From positions 5,832,001-5,896,000 of the forward strand of contig JAYKKM010000439.1 in assembly GCA_035772405.1 (NCBI GenBank): 64,000 nt of DNA, written 5' to 3'. Under the pieces are notes generated by a model, which saw nothing but the letters and a program-made list of their open reading frames with translations, did no database searches and was not told where the DNA came from. How positions within the stretch are numbered: position 1 is the stretch's first letter; every line of letters starts with the position of its first letter. The position numbers and the translations under genes are program-made. The DNA comes from Chrysogorgia sp. JL179-B06. Its lineage: Eukaryota; Cnidaria; Anthozoa; Scleralcyonacea; Chrysogorgiidae. This document shows positions 25,225 through 36,668 of the stretch, in pieces.

Positions 25225-27440
25225 TAGAACTTGTAGCTGTGATGTATGAATGCAAGTACAATTTATAAAAATAAAATTTTCGGTCAAATTTAACACCCCA
25301 ATCAAACACCTTCCCCCAATCAAGGTAGCAGTATTGCAAGAGGAATTATTCATTCTCCCACTTTCGTGTTGATGGCACTGCAGACAACTTTCCCAACTTC
25401 TTTTTCCCATAGCATGGTGGACCTTACTATGAATATCGAACTACTTCCAATTAGATTTATTCTTGGTTGGGTAAGCTTGAGTATATCTCGTGAAGTGGTG
25501 AACCGCACAACCAGAATATAAACGAAACCTCCAGAACTGCGCTCGGGGTAGACTTCCTATTCATTATTTTGACAGTACAGGGCGCAATCGATGGAGATAA
25601 GCTCATTAGCACGGTTATAGCTCGCGTGTTAGAAGCTCGTGAGTCGTATTTTCTTTAAACACTACCAGACGTGTTTGATAAATTAAGTGCTCAATACCTC
25701 GTCATTAATTTACAATATTTATGTTATAGTATTTTTTTCCGAGGTGATAAGCATTCAGGGCGCAGTTCTTTAAGCCCAATACACTGATCTAGAAAGAAGA
25801 CTGCATCGAGCAACCTATTGTCCTCCGATGCCAGAAATTGAAGCCCGAAAAATATATTTGACAGACGCCATACTAAGGGACCAAAGTCGCAGCAAATCTG
25901 TAGGCAGGTCATGAATCGTTGTGCCCAGTAATTTGAAAAATGTCTTCATAGGATCTTCAGTTGGTTCCTTAGTAATGGCGGACTTCCGGCTTCATTTTCT
26001 GAACAATGGTTGCTCGATCCACATCAGTGGCCCAATACAGTTATTTAAGCCTGACATGTTTCACACACGTTTGGTAAAATAATTAAGGACCTTTTTAAGC
26101 CTCTAACACCTTGATTGAGAATAATGAATATATTTAATTCAGAAGTGAATTAGTAAGTTTTGCGCATATAGGAGCTTAGGGACACCATTAGAAAAGTGAT
26201 GGGCATTTTTGACACGTTTGCAATTTTTTTGGGTGGTCAGCTATACGTGCATTTTTTTTCCAGAAATGTTTTCCAGAAATGTTATCGAAAGTAAGTCAAT
26301 TAAACTTACCAAACATTTTCATCATACAATAAGAACTAATTTACAATTTTGTTTCCATGACAACAAGGTCACGTATTGGCGGCCATATTGGATGAAAACC
26401 GTAAACCTTCTTGAATGAATAAACATCAAAATTTACCAAACAAACAGCTTAATTTGATTCAAACATTAATTACGTTTATTATCCTAAGTTGAATGATAGG
26501 AATTAATTTGCATAAACAAAAATATGAGAGTAATTGTAATTAGAGGAAAAATTAATCACTAAAATTTTGCATTTACACTAATTTTATACAACCTGGCAAC
26601 TTAGCATGATAAACTAGATAAATATTTACATCAAATTAGGCTGTTTATTTGTTTACGTTATTTGTATTCGCGTGCCTCAAGAAGCTTTTATTTGTCCATC
26701 CAATATGGCTCCTGAGAGTCACGTGACCTTGTTGTCATGGGAACAAAGACTGCAAATCATTACCTTCATGATAAATACCACTTGAATGTTTAAGTGACTT
26801 TCGTGGTAAAATCTCTGGAAGATATAGGAACATTTGCTTTTTAAGTCTGGAGCCATGCCTTCCTGAAATCGATAACCTTGAACGTCCTCTGCTTGTAAAT
26901 TATGTTTAATAAATTCGTCTAAGTGTCTCTCCTAAAGAACTATAGAAGAACTTGAACTAGAATAATCGTCGTCAGATGCGCTCAACAACGAAACTCATTG
27001 TGATCGCTTATAGAACAACAATGGCGTCGAACGAAAAAGCATTCAGTGACGTTAATCTGACAATCCGCGTCTGCTCGATAAAGACAACATGGCGTCGAAA
27101 ACGTCTTTTGAAACCGATTTTGACTCACTATTTCTCGATAATAACTACAAACGTAGTATAGAACATGGGCGCCCAGACGCAGTTGTGTATTTCATACGAT
27201 GTTTCAACATCAACTTCACATCGTACCAGACCTAATTGACAGTAACTTTGCAGCATTTTAAAAAGTGTACTTTTCAAAAAAACACGATTCAGGAAAAAAC
27301 CCTCAGAACTTTAGATTTAACCCTATAAACAAGCTTAGCGCCAATTCCGTCTAAAAGTGCACTTTTCAACATTTTCGCACGCAGCTCAACCAAAACCCCG
27401 ATACGTGCTAGAAAATGCGTCGACACTATTGACAAACTCA
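25225..27440. repeat. 2.25-kb tandem duplication, unit 2
   Basis: Second unit of the pair. The junction carries a short GATAGATA stretch (25199-25225). Its end runs on into a foldback sequence that unit 1 lacks, so unit 1 was truncated at the foldback centre or the duplication began there. Confidence 0.9.
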
Positions 27441-27883
27441 AATTTCAACTTATAAAACTCAAACTTAAATTCAAACTTAAACTTAAACTAAAAATTAAAC
27501 TCAAACTCAAAATTAAACTCAAATTTGAGTTCAAATTAAACTTTAAATTTTAGTTTAATTTTGAATTTGAGTTTAAATTTGAGTTTACGTTTGAGGTTTA
27601 AGTTTGAGTTTATAAGTTTGTCAATAGTGTCGACTGCGGGGGTTCGACGCATTTTCTAGCTCATGGTGGGGTCTTGGTTGAGCTGCGTGCGAAAATGTTA
27701 AAACGTGCACTTTTTACGGAATTGGCACTTAGCTTGTTTATAGAGTTAAAAACTATGTTCTGAGGATGTTTTCCTGAATCGTGATTTTTTTTTAAATATG
27801 CTGCAAAGACACTGTCAGTTAGGTCTGGTATGAAATACACAACTGCGTCCGCGCCCCCATTTTCTACGCAATGTCCTGTATTG
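27163..27883. mobile_element. Foldback element, copy 1
   Basis: Arms of about 350 bp from GGGCGCCCAGACGCAGTTGT on the left to ACAACTGCGTCCGCGCCCCC on the right, meeting in an AAACTCAAATTT-rich centre near 27525. The right arm is missing about 28 bases that copy 2 retains. No coding capacity. Confidence 0.75.
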
Positions 27884-28158
27884 TAACAGCAATGTACTAA
27901 TATTGTTACAGCAATTTCCAGTATTGTAGCAGCAAATAATGTACTATTGTAACAGCAATGTCCTGTATTGTGGTAGCAATGTCCTGAATTGTAGCATCAA
28001 TGTACTGTATTGTGGTAGCAATGTCCTGTATTGTAGGAGCAATGTACTGTATTGTGGTAGCAATGTCCTGTATTGTAGCAGCAATGTACTGTATTGTAGC
28101 AGCAATGTACTATATTGTAGCAGCAATGTCCTGTATTGTAGCAGCAATGTACTGTAGT
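27884..28158. repeat. 21-bp minisatellite, copy 1
   Basis: About 12 units of TGTAGCAGCAATGTACTGTA and variants (TGTCCTGTAT, GTGGTAGCA). Repetitive Cys/Val/Leu frames are artefacts. A second copy of the locus lies at 32519-32804. Confidence 0.9.
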
Positions 28159-28693
28159 GATTTATGCAATATAAATTTACTGAGCCTGAATTTTGTGATC
28201 TAAATGTACTGTATAGTATTATGTGCGCAGATAAAGAACTGCAACCAATATTGTAAAGACAATACCAATCTGATTCAGTACAAATATTCATGCTCAGTAA
28301 ATCTATATCACATAAATCACAGTAATTTACATTTCAGATACACATCCAGTGCTCAGTTCCTTAAACTTGACAAGTTTCACAGTTTTTGGTAAAGTAATCA
28401 AGAACCAGCTAACATCCCCGATTTTTCATTAGATGTCAAATAAACAGGAACTTATCGCAGCCTAGTTTGGTGAAATGTAGGTTCTTTGTGACAGAAAGAC
28501 CAATTTCATCATGCGAGAGTGAAGCACTTTACCAAATATAAACTTACAAGACATACCTAGATGGTATCCATATTTTGGTAGACCAGATGGTATCTTCACT
28601 TGGCGAAAACGTGCAAACGAACGGAGGTCGTTTCTGTGCTTTGTGTTGTGGTGTTTTCCCAAACTTCTTTTTCTTCTTTCGATCATAGCTGAT

Positions 28694-30772
28694 TAGGTAG
28701 CATGCTCGAAATTAGATCATCATTGTATTCCATCCCAGATATTACATAATATTGTATTGCACTTCTACTGGTTGTATTGCATTACATTGTAATACATTTT
28801 ATTATATGGCTTTGTGTTTTATATCCTGAGTTTTTATTGGTCAACGCACGGTCCGTAAAAATGATAAGCATCGAAAAACTTGAATAGCCATATATATATA
28901 TATATTTTTATTTATGTCAATTTGGCAAAAATACAATAAATAAATAAATAAATAATGCCAGGAACCAACAACAGGGGGAAACTCCAATAACAGTGGCCAT
29001 TACCCCAATAACAGTGGCCCATGGCCCCAGTGGCCCATGGCACCTCGTTTACTCGGTCTATACGGGAAAATATTAGACTTCGCTCTTTTTTTTACGAACC
29101 TCGCCTGCGGCTCGGTCCGTACTGTCAAGACCTCAGTCTGATATTTTCCCGTACAGACCTCGTTCTCGGTAAATAATCTCTTAATATTGTATTGCATTTA
29201 TTTATAATGTATCACAATATAACAAATATATGTATATAATAAACATATTATATAACATATTATATATATTATTGTATAAAAAATAAACCACGCTGTTCAA
29301 AACTGATTAATTTTAATCAAATGCTAAGACCACAATATATTGACAACATCTTTCACTGCAATCTACATGTATTTGTATCCTTGTAGAATTTCAATTTAAT
29401 CTTCAAATTAATATAATTATACATCACCTAACTATAGTTGTTCACCAGGCGAGTTGATCGAGAATCGATGATCTGGTGACCGGGGTTAAATATATTTTTA
29501 TTTCACGTCCCCATAGAGGCTTTTTACAGTTCTATGTAATTGCGTGCGCAGTTGTCGGAAGAGTTGAACCTCTATAATTCAATGAATCCATTGCTCACAA
29601 TGTTGCTTTACCTCTACCAAATAAAGTGGAGAGGTTAAAGTTGCGACGAAATATCACATTACGTTTCCTGGCATTTTTTGTTACAGAACATCCGCTCAAA
29701 TTTTGTCCGTCATTGCTCAAAACTTGTTGCAGATGAGCCCGCGATTTTGCAAGCAGATTATGTGATTGTGACGTCAGAGACTCACCACGTGACAAATCAT
29801 CATGGAAATTATCGTAGCTTTATATTCATACACAACTAGCCACGTGTTGAGTCCTTGACGTCACTTCCTCTAATCGCAACATAAGCGTCCGGAACATGTT
29901 CGCGGAGTAATGACGGCCGTATAATCACGTATAAAAACAGTCTCGGGAAAGGCGACTTCCCATGCTCGCAATTACTTGAAATTAAGTAAGAACACCATGC
30001 TCTTTACAAATATGTAAAAATTCGGGGTAACAAAAATTTGATCACAGGGGCACTTTAAAAGTGAGTTCTACATTCATCCGTGAAATTATCAACTCCAAAG
30101 CATATATAGAACAGTTCCTCTATTCAAGGTCGTGTGGTCTGCAGCAATGCGTTTTTGCATATATTTTTATATTGAACAAATCTAACTAGTAGCTAGATAT
30201 TTTAATGATAACTTAAGACGCCATTCTTATCTTTTGACAAACTGTATACATGTATCCATCATATAATATTAATAAATATACTATCTGCGATTACTTTATT
30301 GTCAACTGAGAATCATATTTACGATGTCGACTTTAAGCAACATAAGAATGATGATGATGAATATTTCATCGCCGACAAGTCTTCCTGTAGATGATCTGGA
30401 ATAACAAGGATGACATAAACATGAGATTGCGTGGGAAATTATTACCACTAATCCGCGGTATCATCAGAGACGTTGTCTGGAGGCTTAGCATATCAATAGC
30501 GCCAACTCCCCATTTAATCGATCGCGATGAGGGTGGTTTATTACCAGAAGCTTATTTGCATCCTGTTAATAGATGTCTCCTAACTTTACAACGATCACCC
30601 CTGATGAAGACACTATAGATTGGTGTGTCGAAACGTTGCCGGTCATGGACAGTAACATTTAAAGTTAAAACATTTTTTAAAGCGAGAGTAGCGTAAAACT
30701 ATGTCTAAAGTCAGGGGAACTCAGCTCCGTGCTTTTTCGTTCGACGGCATTGTTGTTTTGTAGGCAATCACA
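28694..30772. other. Gene-free stretch with palindromic repeats
   Basis: Contains a palindromic element at about 29040-29175 (CCTCGTTTACTCGGTC...CGGGAAAATATTAGAC against GTCTGATATTTTCCCGTA...CCTCGTTCTCGG), a (TA)n stretch near 28891-28907 and AAATAAATAAAT near 28935. At 30603 a CTGATGA...GAAAC motif is seen (see rejected items). No gene. Confidence 0.45.
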
Positions 30773-31170
30773 ATGAGTTTCGTTGAGCGTTCATCTGACG
30801 AAGATTATTCTAGTTTAAGTTCTTCTAGTTCCTTAGGCGAGAAACTAGACGAATTTATTGAACATAATTTACAAGCAGAAGAAGTTCAGGGTTATCGATT
30901 TCAACCGAGACGAGTTTCTTATACAGGAGTGAATCAAGTGAGTCTCTGGGTGCTGTAATGGAAGAACCAGACGTAGATGCAGCTCTTGCTCAACAAATTG
31001 TTACGGTTATCGATTTCATCCGAGTAGTGAATCAAGTGAGTCTCTCACTGTCTCTGCATGCAGACTCTGGAGGCTCGAATGGAAGAACCAGAGGAAGCGA
31101 GGAAAAGAGCCTGGGAACAAGGTTAACGAAGACGTAGCTCTTATACTCGAAAGTTGTTATGGTGAGTTCT
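30773..31170 (+). pseudogene. Relic of a Ser-rich, YRFxPxx-type protein (possibly P2X7-like family)
   Basis: The plus frame from ATG 30773 reads MSFVERSSDEDYSS, a serine run, LDEFIEHNLQAEE and GYRFQPRR. A second GYRFHPSSESSES occurs in another frame near 31008, followed by MEEPEEARKRAWEQ. The acidic/serine start plus a YxFEP-like box recalls N-termini of the P2X7 intracellular-domain families expanded in cnidarians and fish; this is a guess from pattern. Inverted, frame-broken relatives are at about 24610-24785, 26865-27010 and 31480-31620. Stops and frame changes indicate a pseudogene or transposon-carried fragment. Confidence 0.3.
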
Positions 31171-31477
31171 ATATTTAGTTTTATACACATCTGTAAATAC
31201 TTAATAATTTATTAGTATTTATCCCTGTACGAGAGATACGTTTCTAGACTCTTTGACGAGCAAGGTCCTTCGCTGCACAAAATATTAGACCTCGCATTCA
31301 TATTTAGGCAGTACATCAACCTCTATCTTTATATCGTTGCCATCATTGATTCATGCCGCTGAATTACATCTTGTTTTGCTGCTCTGGAAATTGGTGCTAT
31401 ACATTTGACTTGAAGTATAGGCTGATATCAAATTTCGTCAACCTCGTCTCCTGCTGCAAGATCGAATCTCATCTCGG

Positions 31478-33395
31478 CTGAAATCGATAACCTTGAACGT
31501 CCTCTGCTTGTAAATTATGTTTAATAAATTCGTCTAAGTGTCTCTCCTAAAGAACTATAGAAGAACTTGAACTAGAATAATCGTCGTCAGATGCGCTCAA
31601 CAACGAAACTCATTGTGATCGCTTATAGAACAACAATGGCGTCGAACGAAAAAGCATTCAGTGACGTTAATCTGACAATCCGCGTCTGCTCGATAAAGAC
31701 AACATGGCGTCGAAAACGTCTTTTGAAAACCGATTTTGACTCACTATTTCTCGATAATAACTACAAACGTAGTATAGAACATGGGCGCCCAGACGCAGTT
31801 GTGTATTTCATACGATGTTTCAACATCAACTTCACATCGTACCAGACCTAATTGACAGTAACTTTGCAGCATTTTAAAAAGTGTACTTTTCAAAAAAACA
31901 CGATTCAGGAAAAAACCCTCAGAACTTTAGATTTAACCCTATAAACAAGCTTAGCGCCAATTCCGTCTAAAAGTGCACTTTTCAACATTTTCGCACGCAG
32001 CTCAACCAAAACCCCGATACGTGCTAGAAAATGCGTCGACACTATTGACAAACTCAAATTTCAACTTATAAAACTCAAACTTAAATTCAAACTTAAACTT
32101 AAACTAAAAATTAAACTCAAACTCAAAATTAAACTCAAATTTGAGTTCAAATTAAACTTTAAATTTTAGTTTAATTTTGAATTTGAGTTTAAATTTGAGT
32201 TTACGTTTGAGGTTTAAGTTTGAGTTTATAAGTTTGTCAATAGTGTCGACTGCGGGGGTTCGACGCATTTTCTAGCTCATGGTGGGGTCTTGGTTGAGCA
32301 GCGTGCGAAAATGTTAAAACGTGCACTTTTTACGGAATTGGCACTTAGCTTGTTTATAGAGTTAAAAACTATGTTCTGAGGATGTTTTCCTGAATCGTGA
32401 TTTTTTTTTAAATATGCTGCCAAGACACTGTCAGTTAGGTCTGGTAGGGTGATGTTGATGTTGAATTAACATCGTATGAAATACACAACTGCGTCCGCGC
32501 CCCCATTTTCTACGCAATGTCCTGTATTGTAACAGCAATGTACTAATATTGTTACAGCAATTTCCAGTATTGTAGCAGCAAATAATGTACTATTGTAACA
32601 GCAATGTCCTGTATTGTGGTAGCAATGTCCTGAATTGTAGCATCAATGTACTGTATTGTGGTAGCAATGTCCTGTATTGTAGCAGCAATGTACTGTATTG
32701 TGGTAGCAATGTCCTGTATTGTAGCAGCAATGTACTGTGTTGTAGCAGCAATGTACTATATTGTAGCAGCAATGTCCTGTATTGTAGCAGCAATGTACTG
32801 TAGTGATTTATGCAATATAAATTTACTGAGCCTGAATTTTGTGATCTAAATGTACTGTATAGTATTATGTGCGCAGATAAAGAACTGCAACCAATATTGT
32901 AAAGACAATACCAATCTGATTCAGTACAAATATTCATGCTCAGTAAATCTATATCACATAAATCACAGTAATTTACATTTCAGATACACATCCAGTGCTC
33001 AGTTCCTTAAACTTGACAAGTTTCACAGTTTTTGGTAAAGTAATCAAGAACCAGCTAACATCCCCGATTTTTCATTAGATGTCAAATAAACAAGAACTTA
33101 TCGCAGCCTAGTTTGGTGAAATGTAGGTTCTTGTTAACAGGTGTTTACTGTACTCCAAACAAGAATATTTTGTGGTAAACATCGTGTCAAGTGACAGAAA
33201 GACCAATTTCATCATGCGAGAGTGAAGCACTTTACCAAATATAAACTTACAAGACATACCTAGATGGTATCCATATTTTGGTAGACCAGATGGTATCTTC
33301 ACTTGGCGAAAACGTGCAAACGAACGGAGGTCGTTTCTGTGCTTTGTGTTGTGGTGTTTTCCCAAACTTCTTTTTCTTCTTTCGATCATAGCTGA
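31478..33395. repeat. Third, partial copy of the duplicated block
   Basis: Matches 26863-28693, starting at CTGAAATCGATAACC and ending at GATCATAGCTGAT, with few substitutions. It keeps 28 bases at about 32447-32475 lost from the earlier copy and has an extra 60 bases at about 33133-33191. Contains a foldback element (about 31779-32515) and the 21-bp minisatellite (32519-32804). Confidence 0.88.
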
Positions 33396-33531
33396 TCTTG
33401 TATTTTCTAGAAATTTAATTTTTTTCTTAATAGGGCTCTGCAAGCGGACATCCCGTAATATTTTGTCCAAAAAGTAAACATTGGTGAATTTGAGACAATT
33501 TCATAGTTACAATCAAAATACTATTTATTGT

Positions 33532-33850
33532 TTAAAGTGCCTATTTCACGTTTGGGGTTACATATTTGTAATATTTGGGTCTTCCTGAGCAAAATCATAA
33601 TATATCTTGTCAGCCGAAAATTTCATCTTCATGGACTGTTTTGCTCTTAAATTTATCGGATGTGATGTCACAAGAGGCATTTTTGTGGCAAGTAACAAGG
33701 AACGCCTCTTGTGACATCACATCCGCGAACTTTGACAGCGAAAAACTCCATGATCAAGATGACAAGATATATTAGATGACAAGATATATTATGATTTTGC
33801 TCAGGAAGATCCAATTTGATTGAAAATTTCCCGGATATATGGATGATCTC
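33532..33850. mobile_element. TTAAAGTGCC inverted-repeat element (partial)
   Basis: Begins TTAAAGTGCCTATTTCACG. An internal perfect inverted pair (GGATGTGATGTCACAAGAGG / CCTCTTGTGACATCACATCC) and outer arms (CTTCCTGAGCAAAATCATAA / ATGATTTTGCTCAGGAAG) are clear. The right terminus is eroded. Same terminal type as 63263-63532. Confidence 0.6.
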
Positions 33851-34019
33851 ATCCCAATTTTAAGGCTGTGTCTTAATTGTCAAAAACCTGAAATTAAAAC
33901 ATAGCCTTGTTTATGGTTCGATTCCTAACCCAATGAACCCAGATCATAAAACCGAAACCGAACTGCTAATTCCAATCCTCTAATTCTAATTGTAACCTAC
34001 TATAAACCGTAGTAAAACA

Positions 34020-34230
34020 AAAAGACAATCTCGAGTTACTTCATTTGAACTTTAATTCACAGATTTGTAGTGAATTAAAGTTCAAATGAAGTGACTCGAG
34101 ATTCGTATAGTAAGCGAAGCTTACCACAATCTTCAAGTGAATATTGCAACTGATGTTAATACATGGAAACTTGAGTTTATATTCAAGTATATTTGTAGTG
34201 AATTAAAGTTCAAATGAAGTAGCTACTTTT
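34020..34230. repeat. Penelope-like terminal sequence, inverted copies
   Basis: CACTACAAATCTGTGAATTA and its complement are arranged as inverted and direct copies (GTAGTGAATTAAAGTTCAAA at about 34069 and 34196). The order TGTAGTGAATTAAA...ATGAAGTAACTCGAG parallels the region after the cleavage site of the hammerhead at 7872-7929 (TGTAGTAAATAAAA...GATGAAGTAACTTGTG). A complete hammerhead core is not present. Confidence 0.5.
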
Positions 34231-34309
34231 AAATAACATTGTCTTTTTGTTTTGCTATCCTGCTCTGCCCCGGTATCGAGCACTCTATCCGTGTGATTTC
34301 GATCCTGAC

Positions 34310-34619
<310 letters not shown>

Positions 34620-34984
34620 AACCACTCGTTTATAGTAAAACTGACCACTCAGTAACCATGCAGTAACCACTCGTTTATAGGCAAGAACGATGAAGCTCGC
34701 GCGGTAGAACGATCCAAATGCATGGATCCAAAATTATTTTAAAATTATTTAATACGTTTCGGACTATATCAGGTTGAAGGTTCGACTCCTGTCTGGGACT
34801 CGGAGACATTTCTGAGGATATAAGCTTGACGATCGTCCATGTATCGTCTAAATATACTATTAATTAAAATTACTATTATATCGTATAAATACACTATTGT
34901 TAAAATTGAACCAACGAAGAACAATCTCATTTAGTAAGGTTATGGACCATATGGTCACGAATGTGACACGATGAGCTCGAATTT

Positions 34985-35360
34985 TTATGTGGTGTGTTTC
35001 TGAGGTGTGTTTCTATGAGGTGTGTTTCTGAGGGGTGTTTCTATGAGGTGTGTTTCTGAGGGGTGTTTCTATGAGGTGTGTTTCTGAGGTGTGTTTCTAT
35101 GAGGGGTGTTTCTATGAGGTGTGTTTCTATGAGGTGTGTTTCTATGAGGTGTGTTTCTGAGGTGTTGTTTCTATGAGGTGTGTTTCTGAGGTGTGTTTCT
35201 ATGAGGTGTGTTTCTGAGGTGTATTTCTATGAGGTGTGTTTCTGAGGTGTGCTTCTATGAGGTGTGTTTCCGAGGTGTGTTTCTATGAGGTGTGTTTCTG
35301 AGGGGTGTTTCTATGAGGTGTGTTTCTGAGGTGTGTTTCTATGAGGTGTGTTTCTATCAT
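34985..35360. repeat. GAGGTGTGTTTCTAT / GAGGTGTGTTTCT minisatellite
   Basis: About 26 units of 13-15 bp, alternating forms with and without the extra AT (GAGGTGTGTTTCTAT and GAGGTGTGTTTCT), with a few G/T changes. The two forms mostly alternate, so the true higher-order unit is about 28 bp. Confidence 0.92.
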
Positions 35361-35769
35361 GTGTATTTTCAAGTGATTTAGTAAAAACAAACTTATGTTT
35401 GTTAGCTCTTCAAAATTATTTCGAAAATCGAGACACAAGCAAGCGAAAAATACATTCTTATTGTATCATGTATGGTTAAGAAGTTAGAACCATTATTTTA
35501 ATTAGTATAGGTATTTTAAATCATTTTACCCGACATTTGGTTGCTCTAAAGACTTTCCGGCCTATAAACTGTGTTACCCTTGTTACCTTCGAATAGCGTC
35601 TTTTGCTTTGATATGTTTAGTTTTAAATCCATTCGCTTCAAGGATATCAAGAATACTTCCGTTACCAAGAAAATGACCTGAAATAGGTAAAATATAGAAA
35701 TAAAATAATAATAGTAATAACAAAATATAATAATAATAATCTTTTGCCTATAACGTCAAACAATTTTAT

Positions 35770-36176
35770 TACTTTATTTGAAATGATAAAATAACTTCTT
35801 TTGAAGATTTTCGTTTCTTCGCTTTGTTTTTGATATATTTCAGTTTGTTTGATATGCAAATGTCTGGAATTTCGTCAACATGCATAATAACTTATCAGAG
35901 AACGTTATATATATTTTCCTGAAATGAAAACACTAAAGTACGTCTGTACGTGTGAATAAAATGTGCGCGTGTTTCTCACACAACACCAAACTTCTTGATT
36001 TTAAAGGATTTTGTTTGAGAAAGAAAGTGATACACAAACGTCTCCGGTAAGTCTAAGTCATTATGCATGTTGACGAAACTCCTGACATTTGCATATCAAA
36101 CAAACTGAAATATTTCAAAAACAAAGCCGCGAAGAAGCAAAAATCTTCAAAAGAGGATTTACCTTATCATTTTAAA
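35770..36176. mobile_element. Inverted-repeat element
   Basis: Left arm around 35777-35890 (TTTGAAATGATAAAATAACT..., GTTTGATATGCAAATGTC) is mirrored near 36062-36175 (GACATTTGCATATCAAAC..., TTATCATTTTAAAG). The middle has no ORF. Confidence 0.65.
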
Positions 36177-36498
36177 GTTGGGGATTTTACATATTTGTAA
36201 TCTTTGGATTCTCCTGAGAAAAATTGTAATATATCTTGTCGTTCGAAAATTTCATCTTCATACCCTTTTCCCGCTAAAGTTCAGGGACATGCGATATTTT
36301 GCGGAGTGATTCAGAAATGAGATACAGCGAAAGTTTGGCTTTGAACTTCAAACAGCCTGTTTAGACATAATTCACTCAATTCCTAAACATTCATTGTTGA
36401 ATTACGCCGCAAAATATTTCGTTTTTTTCGAACAACAAGATAAATTACATTTCTTTTTGGTAGAACCCAAAGATTACGAATATGTAAATCCCAACAGA
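36177..36498. mobile_element. Inverted-repeat element
   Basis: GTTGGGGATTTTACATATTT...CTTTGGATTCTCC at left pairs with CCCAAAGATTACGAATATG...AAATCCCAAC at right. The AATATATCTTGTCG...GAAAATTTCATCTTCAT segment is shared with 33532-33850, so they are relatives. Confidence 0.6.
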
Positions 36499-36629
36499 CT
36501 GGATAGGCATTTCAAAATAAAGGCATTATAATGCACTAGTTAAGAATCTTATGTTAAAAATATTAAATTATAAATGTGTAAGAATAATGTTACAAGGAAG
36601 GATTGTTATATATTTACTTAAAAATAGAC

Positions 36630-36667
<38 letters not shown>
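36630..36667. repeat. (TAA)n at the 3' edge of LINE A
   Basis: Twelve TAA triplets. On the LINE's own strand (minus) this is an (ATT)n tail. Confidence 0.9.

Positions 36668-36668
<1 letters not shown>

Noticed and set aside
27884..28158. CRISPR-like array
   Set aside because: A 21-bp minisatellite without spacers, in animal DNA.
28462..28686. Minus ORF with RRKRSLGKHHNTKHRN (repeated at 33108-33470)
   Set aside because: A possible donor (CTAG|GTATGT) exists, but no recognised domain and no partner exon; its conservation follows from the recent duplication.
30600..30640. CCCTGATGA ... GACAC/GTGTC ... GAAACGTTG as another hammerhead
   Set aside because: The core boxes and a stem II are present, but an extra A precedes stem II, no cleavable NUH triplet follows stem III, and the flanks do not pair as stem I.
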